Assembly: GCA_019114265.1 (NCBI GenBank)
Contig: DXFV01000032.1
Location: 1-38,528 of the forward strand
DNA from: Anaerofilum faecale
GTDB lineage: Bacteria; Bacillota; Clostridia; Oscillospirales; Ruminococcaceae
Length of the DNA: 38,528 bases
Reading direction: 5' to 3'
In this document: positions 20,664 through 29,233 of the stretch, piece by piece
Position numbering within the stretch: position 1 is the first letter of the stretch
Layout of the letters: each line of letters starts with the position of its first letter
Position numbers and translations under genes: made by a program
The notes under the pieces: generated by a model
Database searches by the model: none
Told to the model about the DNA's origin: nothing
The model's input: the letters and a program-made list of their open reading frames with translations, nothing else

Positions 20664-23600
20664 TTACTGGCGGCGCTTTTTCAGCAGCAGTGCACCGGCA
20701 CAGCTGACAGCCATCATAACGGCGAGTGCGGCGGGAAGCGCCGTGTCGCCGGTGGCGGGCAGGTTGGTGCTGCCGGAATCCTCACCGGGCGCCTGGGTGG
20801 GCGCGGCAGTGGGAGTGGCCGAAGTGTCGGGGCTGGGCACAGGCACCTCGGTGGGTTCAGCGGTCGGAACCGGGGTCGCGGTGGGCTCGGCGGTCGGAAC
20901 CGGGGTCGCAGTGGGCTCCGCGGTCGGAACCGGGGTCGCGGTGGGCTCAGCGGTCGGTTCCGGAGTCGCGGTGGGCTCGGCGGTCGGTTCCGGGGTCGCG
21001 GTGGGCTCGGCGGTCGGTTCCGGGGTCGCGGTGGGTTCCGGCTCGTCGTTCACGCGGGCAATGGCCAGCAGGTTCATCACCGGAGCCTGGTCGCCGCCGC
21101 CCAGCATAGCGCTGATGGTGACGGTGGCGTCCTCGTCCAGCACCAGACGGCCGGTCTGGATGCTGTCCAGATTGCCGGAGCTGATGGTGAACGGCTCGTT
21201 GATGGTGACGCTCTGAGCCTGGCCTTCGCTGTCGGTCCAGGTGGCAACAACCTTCATAATACGGGTCATGCTCCACCACTCGTGGTATCCGGTGGTGATG
21301 TCATAGGTACCGGCGGTCAGCGGCAGGGTGTAGCTGACGGGCAGAGAGGAAGCGCCGCTGCCCTTGGCGTACAGGCCGGTGCTCAGCTTGTTGTTCGGGT
21401 CGGTGTCGCCCTTGACCACAACGTCATCGGCATTGTAGCCCCAATCGCCGGCAGACAGAGCCTGATCGGACACGGTGTTCTTCAGGCCGGTCAGCTTGGC
21501 GACCGCGTCGTAGACGGGAGAGGAGGCGGCGCCGCTGTCGATGAACCACTCCAGGCCCTCGGGCACAACTTCCACGCTGGTCTTCACGGTCAGGCGGGTG
21601 CCGTCGATGGCGCCGCTGACGGTGACAACGTCATAGGCGGTTGCGAAATCGGCCTTGTCCATGCTCCAGGTCACGGAGACTTCTTTCTCCTCACCGCCAT
21701 AGGTGCGGACGGTGATGGTCTCGGGCAGGACAGGCAGGGTGTTCTGCCAAGTGGCAGTGTGCTCGATCTCGCTCACGACGGCGGCGATGTCGTCATCGGC
21801 GGGAGCATAGCGCTCGGAAACCTCGTTGGCGTCCAGCGCGCGGTTGAAGATCTCGATGTTGTCGAAGCTGCCCTGGAAGTAGGTGTCCGCGCTGTAGAAG
21901 GAGCGGCCCAGCCAGGCCTGCACATTGGTGCCGAAATCCAGCACCTGCACGGTCTTGTCCACGGTGCCGATCAGGGCGCCGTTCTCATACAGGGACATGC
22001 TGTCGGGGGTGACCACCAAGGTCATGGTGGCCCAGCGGTCAACGTAGTTGTCGGAGGTGACGCTGATCTTTTCCTCGCCGTTCCAGCCGGAGTCGGTCAT
22101 GGCGACATAAGCGCTGTTGCCGCGGATGCGCTCGAACAGATACTGCTGATCGTTCTTACCCACAGCAAAGGTGAAGAAGTTGCCGCTGGACTGCTTGGCC
22201 AGCACGTCGAAGGAAACGGTGAAGGTGTCGCGGCCGTCAAAGTTCACGGCTTCGCGGTCGATGGAAGCCCAGGTGCCGGTGGTGCCGTCCAGAGCCAGCA
22301 CACCGCTCTCGGTGGTGGCGTTGCCGTACAGGGTCAGGCCCTGGTAGCCGGTGGAGGCATTGGCGGTGAAGATGGGTTCTTCGCTGGGCTCCTCGTCGTT
22401 GGGAGCGATCAGGTTGGCGGCAGCGGCAGCCAGCGCAACGCGCGCCAGGTCGATCTGCTCCTGGGTGGCGGTCTCGTCGGCCAGCACGGCGGCGGCCTCG
22501 TCACGGGCAGCGGTGAATGCGCTCCAGCTGTCCTCGGTGTAGCTGCCCTGTTCCAGGTCTTTGTACTGGTCGTACACTTCCTGCAGGGTGGCCTTGTCGG
22601 TGGTGCCGCCGAGGATGTCGGCATAGGCGTAGATGGCGTCCAGCTGCAGCGTGCCGGACTTCACCACCACTTTCACCTCGTGGGTGGTATTGGCCAGACC
22701 GGTGGCGGTGTAGGTCTCGTAGCGGCGGCCGGTGGCCACGGTGGCGGCGGTCTCATACAGCTCGCCGTCCACATACACCTCCAGCTCGGCGCCGGCGCTG
22801 TTCGGGCCAACCAGCGCAAAGCCGGTGCCCTGCACGGTGAAGCTGAAGGCGGCGTCCGCGGCGGTGTTCTTGGAGATGGTGCGGTACCAGTTGTCGGCGC
22901 TGCCGGAGCCGGGGTTGTCGATGCTCCAGCTGCCTTCGTAGGTCACGCCGTCGTCCTGGCCGTCGATCATGGAGGTGGCGTAGGGGATATAGCCGTTCAG
23001 GGTCTTGACTTCGAGGTTGTCGAAGCAGGTCTCGGTCCAGCCGCTGGCCAGCTTGACGCGGCCGGCGAGCATGGGAGCTTCGTCCACATACTGGGCGACC
23101 AGCTCGCCGTCGATGTAGGCCAGGATGGCGGCGCCGCGGCCTTCCATCTTCAGGGAGTAGCTGTCGGAGGCGGGGACATTGCCCTGGGCCACCACGGTGC
23201 TGTACCGCTTCAGGGTCCAGGTGCCGTCGGGCATTACGGTGAGGGCGTAGCCGTCATCGTTGGTGCCCATACCGCCCTGGCTGCGGATCACGAGGGTGGC
23301 ATAGCCGGTGACCTTGGTGACGTCCACGCTGGCGGAGTAGTTCATCCAGCGGAAGTCGCCCACCATCGTCATCGGGTCGCCGCCGTTCCACTGGCTGACG
23401 CCGCGGGTGAGGATCTGGGACAGCTGCCCGTTCTCCACCACCCACGCGCCGTGGCTGTCCAGCATATAGCGGGGCTCGTTGCCGCGGGAGGTGAGGTAGT
23501 CGGTCTTGGTGCTCTCGCCGGTGACGGCATTGTAGACGTCCACATCCGGCTCTTCGGTGTACTCGAAATTGTCGGCGTACAGGTACTCGTCGTCGGTCAC

Positions 23601-26600
23601 GCCGTTCTCACGGCCGGTGCCGTCGGTGTCCAGCACGTCGCGGTCCTCGTTGTGGATGCCTTCCTCAGGCACGCGCTGGGGCTCCACATCCACCAGGGTG
23701 GTGGCGGTGACCACGCTGTAGGCCGGAACGGACACATACCACACGCCGTCGGCGCCCTGTACGGTGCCCTTGTCCTGCATGTAGCTGTCGGTCTCGGTGG
23801 CCCACACGCGCAGCTGGGCGTCATCGGCGACGTTCAGGCCGTCGGCGGTGATGCGGAAGGTCTTGGCGTTCTGGGTGTTGTTGACCACCACCACCGAGAA
23901 ATCGGTCTTGTCGGGGGCGGCCAGGGTGAGGTAGCTGGCATTGCCGTTGATGCCGGCGGTCATGTGCTCGTTGTCGCTGCCGCCGAAGGAACCGTAGCTG
24001 GCGGCGGGGATGGCGCGCCAGATCTCGTTCTGGGTGGGATCGTTGTCCTCCCAGCCGGCCTTGGCGAAGGCGGTGAAGTGGGCGGTCATGTAGAGGGCGG
24101 GATCGTAGTGGATGTAGCCGCTCCAGGGGTCACGGGCGCTGATGAGCTCCTTGTGGCCGTACTGGATGCCCTCGTAGAAGCTGCCGATGGCAGGCTGGAA
24201 GATGTAGTGGGTGCGGCGGGAGGCGGTGAAGGAGTTGATGTAACCGTCCACCAGCGCCAGCGGGCTCTGGTAGCCGCCGATGCTCTCGTAGCCGTACTCG
24301 GTGGTCTTGTTCTCCTGCAGCTCGCTGTAGCCGAAGGTGGCGCAGCCCTCGCTGTACCACACCTCCTTGTCGTCCACGTCGGCCATGGCCACATAGTCAT
24401 CGGTGGCGTTGGTGCGGTAGTGGAAGCCGATGATGTCCACGGCGTCGTACAGCTCTTCGTCGGCGCGCATGGAGGGCACGATCTGCAGGCCCTTGTTCTC
24501 ATCGGAGGCGATGATGCGGATGTTGTTGTAGGCGTCGCGGGCTTCCTGGTCCATGTAGTCGGGGAACTCGGTCTCACCGGCCACGCGGTCCTCGAACCAT
24601 TTGATGAACGCCTCGTCGGGGTTGCCGGTCTCGTTGGTGTCCGGGTTCACGAAATCCACCACATAGCCGTACTTCTCGTAGGCGTCGAAGATGGTCTCGC
24701 GGTACCAGGTGTACATGGCTTCATAGCCCTGGTTGTCGACGTTGTTGTTCCACTTGTCCTGCACCCAGCTGGGCATGCCCCAGCGCAGGATGCTGACCTT
24801 GACGTCGGGATTGATCTTCTTGGCGTCGGCCGCCATCGCAAAGCCGGGAGAACGGGAGGCGTCGGCCTCTTCGTCCTCGCTGCGCATGGTGCAGGCCTCG
24901 GCGCCGGTGGAGTTGTTGCCGTCGTTGCCCATCTCCATCTTGATATGGGTGAACAGCGGGTACTCGCCGCCGAACAGGTACTCCATCATCTCCCAGTACT
25001 GCTCGGGGTTCTCGCTCTTATAGTCCAGCAGCAGGTTGCTGGTGCTGTTGCCGTTCAGCATGCCCCAGCCCTTGTAGGTGAGGCCGTTGATGTTCGCGGC
25101 AGCGGCGTCCACGTCGGAGCCGTTGATGGCCACGTCCACCGGCTGCACACGGCTCAGCTCGCTGTTCAGCTTCTGGGCCATCGCGTCGATCTCGTCCTGA
25201 CGCTCCACGCCGGGGTTCTCGGCCAGCAGCGCTTCGGCCTCGGCCACAGCCTGCTCCAGGGCGGCGGTGTCGATGTCGGGAACGCCGGCGACCAGCAGAG
25301 CCTTCGCCTGGGCCAAAGCGGTCTCCAGCTCGGCGGTGTTGGCCGGCAGGCTCTCCTTGGCGGCCTTGCGGGCTGCGGTCTCGGCGATGGCGGTGGCCTC
25401 GTCGATGGCCGCATCGGTGACAACGATGTTGTCATACAGGCCTTCCTGGAGGTAGTTGGTGTCGAAGGAGCGGGCGATATAGCCCACGATGCCTTCCAGC
25501 TCGCTCATCTTGAAGCCCACATCGGCCACTTCGGCAGCCTTCTGGCCGTTCAGATACACGGTCACGCTGCCGTTGCCGCCTTCGGCCTCGTTGTACACCA
25601 GAGCCAGCGCGTTCCAGCCGGTCTTGTCCAGACCCTGCAGGTCCACCAGGTTGGTGCTGACGCCGCCTTCGTTGCCGCCCCAGCCGAACTTGCCGGACCA
25701 GGTGGTGGCGTGCAGGCTGTTGGCGCTGGTGCCCAGCGTGAAGCTGACGCGCTGGTCCACACGGTTGGGGTCACCGCTGGGCTCGTACATCTTGATGTCG
25801 GCCAGCAGGGTGAAGGAGCTGCGTCCGAACAGGTCCTGGGCGTTGTTGATGGTGGCGTGGTAGTTGTTGGAGTTGTTCCACTGCACATTCACTTCCATCA
25901 TGTTGCCGCAGCCGGTGACCTGGTTCAGGATGGTGCCGGTGGCGTAGGTGAGGCCGTCGTTGTCCTCCAGCGGGCCCACCACGTTGCCGGGCAGGTCAAC
26001 GTCCGGGATCTCGGTGGGCGCGGGGGTCGCGGTGGGGTCGGGCGTTTCGGCCTTCTCTTCCCCGCTCACGCCCACCCAGCTGACCATGGGGGCCTGTCCG
26101 TTCAGGGCAGTCATGGTGTAGGTGACGGTCTGGGCCGTTTCCACCGTGAAGGTGAACTCGTTCTCCACCTCGGTGCTGCCCACGTTCTGCATGGAACCGG
26201 CCTGTTCGGTCTTGCCGTCATGGGTGACGGTGAAGTCCATGCCGCGGGTATTGTTGGGGTTGGACGCAAACCAGGGGTCCCAGTGGCCGGACACGATGGT
26301 GTATTCGCCCGGCTCCAGATACAGCTGGTAGGACAGGGTGTCGCCCGCTTTGTTGTCGCCGTACAGGAAGGTCTGGCCCTTGTCGGTCACATCCACGCTG
26401 TCCAGCGCCTTATTGTTGGGGGCGTCGGTGTAGCCCCAGGTGTTGGAATCGGTCTTTTTCTGGTCGGCCGCCTGGTTGACGAGGCTGTCGCCCACCAGCG
26501 CCTTCACAGCGGAGTAGGGCTCGGTGGCGGCGGTGTCTTCCTGGCTGGAATAGCTGTCGATGAAGTACACCAGATCTTCGGGCACCACCTCAACGGTATA

Positions 26601-26843
26601 CTCGTTGCCCTGGGTGTCCTGCACCGTGACGGTGCTGTAGGGATCCGCGAAGGTGTCGGCAGTGACGCCTTCCGCCCAGGTCACGCCGTCCACCGCAGGC
26701 ACCTGGCCCACATAGGTGGCGATGTGTCCGCCGGCGGCAAGTGTGACCGGCGACTGTGCATACACGGCCAGCGGAACGGCGGTTGTAAAGACCATTGCCG
26801 ACGCCAGCACAGTGGATGCAATGCGCTTGGTTGATTGACGCAA
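20664..26843 (-). CDS. LPXTG-anchored multidomain glycoside hydrolase, GH59 (galactocerebrosidase)-like
   Basis: A secreted, wall-anchored protein of 2059 residues. I start it at the TTG 26843, 8 nt after GAGGAGG; it opens with a signal peptide ending AVYA (about residue 29). Approximate order: beta-sandwich module 85-260, LamG-like 286-481, FIVAR-like helices 481-575, GH59-like core 585-1280, beta-sandwich 1288-1408, FIVAR-like 1412-1480, LamG-like 1490-1685, Ig-like 1690-1765, beta-sandwich 1767-1928, Thr/Pro repeats, then LPATG at 2028-2032 and a hydrophobic/KKRR tail. The core shows MGNDGNNSTGAEACTM (GALC: IGGDGQTTDGTEPSHM), IIASDENKGLQ, VDIIGFHY and ARDPWSGYIHYDP. Glu738 (NPDTNETGNP) and Glu832 (VWYSEGCATF) align with human GALC acid/base Glu182 and nucleophile Glu258. 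Beta-galactosidase-type cleavage is inferred; the aglycone is unknown. Confidence 0.86.
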   Translation of the reverse strand: MRQSTKRIASTVLASAMVFTTAVPLAVYAQSPVTLAAGGHIATYVGQVPAVDGVTWAEGVTADTFADPYSTVTVQDTQGNEYTVEVVPEDLVYFIDSYSSQEDTAATEPYSAVKALVGDSLVNQAADQKKTDSNTWGYTDAPNNKALDSVDVTDKGQTFLYGDNKAGDTLSYQLYLEPGEYTIVSGHWDPWFASNPNNTRGMDFTVTHDGKTEQAGSMQNVGSTEVENEFTFTVETAQTVTYTMTALNGQAPMVSWVGVSGEEKAETPDPTATPAPTEIPDVDLPGNVVGPLEDNDGLTYATGTILNQVTGCGNMMEVNVQWNNSNNYHATINNAQDLFGRSSFTLLADIKMYEPSGDPNRVDQRVSFTLGTSANSLHATTWSGKFGWGGNEGGVSTNLVDLQGLDKTGWNALALVYNEAEGGNGSVTVYLNGQKAAEVADVGFKMSELEGIVGYIARSFDTNYLQEGLYDNIVVTDAAIDEATAIAETAARKAAKESLPANTAELETALAQAKALLVAGVPDIDTAALEQAVAEAEALLAENPGVERQDEIDAMAQKLNSELSRVQPVDVAINGSDVDAAAANINGLTYKGWGMLNGNSTSNLLLDYKSENPEQYWEMMEYLFGGEYPLFTHIKMEMGNDGNNSTGAEACTMRSEDEEADASRSPGFAMAADAKKINPDVKVSILRWGMPSWVQDKWNNNVDNQGYEAMYTWYRETIFDAYEKYGYVVDFVNPDTNETGNPDEAFIKWFEDRVAGETEFPDYMDQEARDAYNNIRIIASDENKGLQIVPSMRADEELYDAVDIIGFHYRTNATDDYVAMADVDDKEVWYSEGCATFGYSELQENKTTEYGYESIGGYQSPLALVDGYINSFTASRRTHYIFQPAIGSFYEGIQYGHKELISARDPWSGYIHYDPALYMTAHFTAFAKAGWEDNDPTQNEIWRAIPAASYGSFGGSDNEHMTAGINGNASYLTLAAPDKTDFSVVVVNNTQNAKTFRITADGLNVADDAQLRVWATETDSYMQDKGTVQGADGVWYVSVPAYSVVTATTLVDVEPQRVPEEGIHNEDRDVLDTDGTGRENGVTDDEYLYADNFEYTEEPDVDVYNAVTGESTKTDYLTSRGNEPRYMLDSHGAWVVENGQLSQILTRGVSQWNGGDPMTMVGDFRWMNYSASVDVTKVTGYATLVIRSQGGMGTNDDGYALTVMPDGTWTLKRYSTVVAQGNVPASDSYSLKMEGRGAAILAYIDGELVAQYVDEAPMLAGRVKLASGWTETCFDNLEVKTLNGYIPYATSMIDGQDDGVTYEGSWSIDNPGSGSADNWYRTISKNTAADAAFSFTVQGTGFALVGPNSAGAELEVYVDGELYETAATVATGRRYETYTATGLANTTHEVKVVVKSGTLQLDAIYAYADILGGTTDKATLQEVYDQYKDLEQGSYTEDSWSAFTAARDEAAAVLADETATQEQIDLARVALAAAAANLIAPNDEEPSEEPIFTANASTGYQGLTLYGNATTESGVLALDGTTGTWASIDREAVNFDGRDTFTVSFDVLAKQSSGNFFTFAVGKNDQQYLFERIRGNSAYVAMTDSGWNGEEKISVTSDNYVDRWATMTLVVTPDSMSLYENGALIGTVDKTVQVLDFGTNVQAWLGRSFYSADTYFQGSFDNIEIFNRALDANEVSERYAPADDDIAAVVSEIEHTATWQNTLPVLPETITVRTYGGEEKEVSVTWSMDKADFATAYDVVTVSGAIDGTRLTVKTSVEVVPEGLEWFIDSGAASSPVYDAVAKLTGLKNTVSDQALSAGDWGYNADDVVVKGDTDPNNKLSTGLYAKGSGASSLPVSYTLPLTAGTYDITTGYHEWWSMTRIMKVVATWTDSEGQAQSVTINEPFTISSGNLDSIQTGRLVLDEDATVTISAMLGGGDQAPVMNLLAIARVNDEPEPTATPEPTAEPTATPEPTAEPTATPEPTAEPTATPVPTAEPTATPVPTAEPTATPVPTAEPTEVPVPSPDTSATPTAAPTQAPGEDSGSTNLPATGDTALPAALAVMMAVSCAGALLLKKRRQ
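20851..21030 (-). repeat. Six tandem 30-bp repeats coding a Thr/Pro wall-spanning stalk
   Basis: Six 30-bp units in register, each coding a ten-residue TATP[E/V]PTAEP unit. The units fall into two sub-types, three with Glu and three with Val at the variable position, arranged in blocks. The segment lies just before the LPXTG signal and probably extends the catalytic region through the cell wall. Length variation between strains is expected at such a tract. Confidence 0.85.
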
Positions 26844-27258
26844 TTTCTGTTCCTCCTCTTGTAAAATTTGTTTTCCACAGAGAGCGGCCACCCTCTGCAG
26901 CAAACCTCCAGTTATCACTTTACCACAGAATTTTCTTCAAAAAAATGCAATTTTTACCTAAAAGCTGTACTATTTCAAGCTGTTGCGTATTTGTGCGTCC
27001 GCCGGCGGCAGTGCCTGTTCCGCAGCGGAGCGGCAGCGCAGCCCCTGTCAATAAAACAACGTTAAATCGCTACTTTTTCATGTTTTGGCCTTGCGGCGCG
27101 GCGGCGGAGAGGGCGGGCGGGGGCGATTTCTTTTTGCAGGTTCACCAAAAACAACGGCTGTATTTGTGGATTGTGCACACTGTTCGGGCCGTGCCGGACC
27201 GCCCGGGGTATCCGTTCACAGCCGTCCGATTTCCTCCTGTCCCCCGCGGCCTGCCCAC
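26844..27258. other. Intergenic region upstream of the GH59-like gene
   Basis: About 415 nt without a supported gene. The first 150 nt beyond the TTG start are AT-rich and must hold the minus-strand promoter of the surface protein, but no -35/-10 pair stands out. The best, TTGAAG with 17 nt to TGATAA around 26900-26935, is poor. The remainder is GC-rich with no clear hairpin or repeat until the kinase terminator at 27259. Confidence 0.5.
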
Positions 27259-27286
27259 AAAAAAACACCCCCGCGCACGGGGGCGC
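27259..27286 (-). terminator. Terminator of the VanR/VanS-like operon
   Basis: On the minus strand CCCCCG and CGGGGG (27268-27283, 4-nt loop) are followed by seven Us (27259-27265). It lies 23 nt after the kinase stop. Confidence 0.85.
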
Positions 27287-27308
27287 AGGAGGTGTGGGGA
27301 TCGGGATG

Positions 27309-28433
27309 CTATTGCGGGAGGCGGACGGTGAAGCAGGTGGCCTCCGGGGTGCTGGCGGCCGTGATGGCGCCGCCGTGCCGCTGGACGATCTCGCGCGCGA
27401 TGGCAAGGCCCAGCCCCGCTCCCCCGCCCCGGCTCTGGCGGGCGGAATCCAGGCGGTAGAATTTTTCAAAGATGAGGTCCAGCTTTTCGCGCGGGATCTC
27501 GTCGCCGCGGTTGGTGCAGACCACCTCCACCGTGCCGTCCGCCAGACGGCTGGCGCACAGGCCGATGGCAGTGCCGGCGTAGCTGTGGTAGACCGCGTTG
27601 CGCAGGATGTTGTCAAAGACACGCGCCAGCTTGTCTGCATCGCCGGTGACGCAGAGGTCCTGGTCGATGTGGCCGCTGATCGTCAGCTGCTTGTCCTCCA
27701 GGATGGGATAGAACTCCTCCTCCAGCTGGATCAGCAGCAGGCTGAGGTTCACGCTGGTTTTCTGGTAGGCCACTTCGGACAGGTTGAAGCGGGTGATCTC
27801 GAAAAACTCGTTGATGAGATCTTCCAGACGCCGGGCCTTGTCGGCGGCAATGTGGATGAATTTCTGCCGCTGCGGCGCCGGAATATCCGGCTGGTCGTCC
27901 AGCAGTTCCAGGTATCCCTGCACCGAGGTGAGCGGCGTTTTCAAATCGTGCGCCAGATAGACGATCAGGTCGTTTTTGCGCTGCTCGGCCGAGCGGGCGG
28001 CCTCCATTGCCTGTTTCTGGTTCTGCAGCGCCTGGCGCAGCTGCCATTCGGCTTCGCCCAGGCCCTCCGGCAAGGTGATCTCCTCCGGAGACTGCCCCTG
28101 TGCCAGCTTCCGCACGCCGTCCAGCAGGCCATCGATCATGTCTGTGAGGCGGGCGATGTTGTGCCAGATGATGAACAGCGGCAGCAAAATCACGAAGGCA
28201 GCAAAGAGAAGCCGGGTGCCCCAATCATAGAAAATGACGGTGGCAAAGCTGCCCACATAGTACAGGAGCTTATTGTAGATGAACCAGTAGAGATCGTTGA
28301 GCGGATATGTCTGGATCGCAATCCAGAAAGCCAGCGCCAGAGCCCAGCCGGCTAGCATTTCGCCCACGATGCGGCCGAAACACTGCCATTGCAGGGCGGA
28401 AACTGTGCTCTTTGATTTTTTTCTGTTACTCAA
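27309..28433 (-). CDS. VanS-like sensor histidine kinase
   Basis: A 374-residue membrane kinase with two predicted spans (about residues 22-42 and 70-92) and a very short extracytoplasmic loop, followed by a HAMP-like segment. The H box is YLAHDLKTPLTSVQGYL with His162. The N box FDNILRNAVYHS and G boxes around GAGLGLAIAREIVQRHGG complete an intact catalytic domain. The start is TTG at 28433, overlapping the regulator stop by 8 nt; no upstream ATG exists and the next Met is at residue 26. The VanS/PhoR-like sequence suggests sensing of envelope state. No vanH, vanA or vanX-type genes are nearby, so a resistance role is not supported. Confidence 0.92.
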   Translation of the reverse strand: MSNRKKSKSTVSALQWQCFGRIVGEMLAGWALALAFWIAIQTYPLNDLYWFIYNKLLYYVGSFATVIFYDWGTRLLFAAFVILLPLFIIWHNIARLTDMIDGLLDGVRKLAQGQSPEEITLPEGLGEAEWQLRQALQNQKQAMEAARSAEQRKNDLIVYLAHDLKTPLTSVQGYLELLDDQPDIPAPQRQKFIHIAADKARRLEDLINEFFEITRFNLSEVAYQKTSVNLSLLLIQLEEEFYPILEDKQLTISGHIDQDLCVTGDADKLARVFDNILRNAVYHSYAGTAIGLCASRLADGTVEVVCTNRGDEIPREKLDLIFEKFYRLDSARQSRGGGAGLGLAIAREIVQRHGGAITAASTPEATCFTVRLPQ

Positions 28434-29112
28434 TTTTATAACCTACCCCCCATACGGTCTTGATGAATTTGGGTTTGCGGGTGTTCTCGCCCAGCTTGGC
28501 GCGCAGGCGGCGGATGTGCACCATCACCGTGTTGTTGCTTTCCAGATACTCCTCGCCCCAGACCTTGCCGAACAGCTCCTCGGCCGAAAAGACCCGCCCC
28601 CGGTTGGAGGCCAGCAGCCACAGGATGTCGAATTCCGTCGGCGTGAGCGGCACCGGCTGGTCGTAGAGGAAGCACTCGTGCTTTTCGTGGTCGATGCGCA
28701 GGCCCCGGATATCCAGCTGTTCCAACGGCTGCGGCTGCCCCTGGTTGTAGCGGGTATACCGCCGCAGCTGGGCCTTCACACGCGCCACCAGTTCCAGCGG
28801 GTTGAAGGGCTTGGTGAGGTAGTCGTCCGCGCCGATGGCCAGGCCGTTGATCTTGTCGGTGTCCTCGGTGCGGGCGGTGAGCATCATCACGGGATAGTTG
28901 TGGGCCTGGCGGATGCGCGCGCAGAGCGAAAAGCCGTCCTGTCCGGGCAGCATCACGTCGAGGATGGCGAAGTCGAATTCCTGCTGGTCGATGGCTTTGG
29001 CCGCCTCGCCGCCGTCGTAGAGAGTGGTGACGGTGTGGCCCTCGTTTTCCAGATACAGCCGCACCAGCTGGGCGATCTCCTGCTCGTCGTCCACCAGTAA
29101 GATATGCGCCAT
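28426..29112 (-). CDS. VanR-like OmpR-family response regulator
   Basis: A 228-residue regulator. The receiver domain has Asp8/Asp9, phospho-acceptor Asp52 in FDFAILDVMLPGQDGF, and the conserved Lys in DDYLTKPFNPLEL. The C-terminal winged helix shows LTPTEFDILWLLASNRGRVF, ELFGKVWGEEYLESNNTVMV, HIRRLRAKLGE and the final TVWGVGYKIE. I chose the ATG at 29112 because AAGGAGG lies 7-8 nt before it; the frame extends further upstream without a site. It is co-transcribed with the kinase, which overlaps its end. Target genes cannot be read from sequence; the neighbouring surface protein gene downstream is one possibility. Confidence 0.94.
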   Translation of the reverse strand: MAHILLVDDEQEIAQLVRLYLENEGHTVTTLYDGGEAAKAIDQQEFDFAILDVMLPGQDGFSLCARIRQAHNYPVMMLTARTEDTDKINGLAIGADDYLTKPFNPLELVARVKAQLRRYTRYNQGQPQPLEQLDIRGLRIDHEKHECFLYDQPVPLTPTEFDILWLLASNRGRVFSAEELFGKVWGEEYLESNNTVMVHIRRLRAKLGENTRKPKFIKTVWGVGYKIE

Positions 29113-29159
29113 GATTTTCCTCCTTTTGCAAAGGGCCGCGGTCCCCTTTGCTGCTTTGA

Positions 29160-29196
29160 GTATACAACAAAAGCGCAAAGAGTTCCTTGCGCTTTT
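29160..29196 (-). terminator. Terminator of the uppS-to-polC operon
   Basis: A perfect 10-bp inverted repeat AAAAGCGCAA/TTGCGCTTTT (29169-29178 and 29187-29196) with an 8-nt loop, about 38 nt after the polC stop. On the minus strand the stem ends in UUUU and continues GTTG; the arrangement could also work in the other direction. Confidence 0.8.
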
Positions 29197-29233
29197 GCTG
29201 TGGTTTTTCTTACGATTTTATGACGTGTGCCCC

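Noticed and set aside
20224..20707. Small ORFs in the 20221-20663 gap and at 10033-10413
   Set aside because: They lie within the dispersed repeat and terminators. Similar peptides appear in both copies only because the DNA is repeated.
20851..21030. CRISPR-like array
   Set aside because: The 30-bp units are contiguous without spacers and in frame with a Thr/Pro stalk. No cas genes are in the window.
21282..26834. An 1850-codon open frame on the plus strand opposite the surface-protein gene
   Set aside because: It is antisense to a protein with signal peptide, catalytic motifs and LPXTG anchor. Its translation is Gly/Val/His-rich low complexity with no family resemblance, the usual shadow of a GC-rich gene.
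27309..29112. Vancomycin resistance locus
   Set aside because: Only the regulator and kinase are present. No D-Ala-D-Lac ligase, dehydrogenase or dipeptidase genes flank them.
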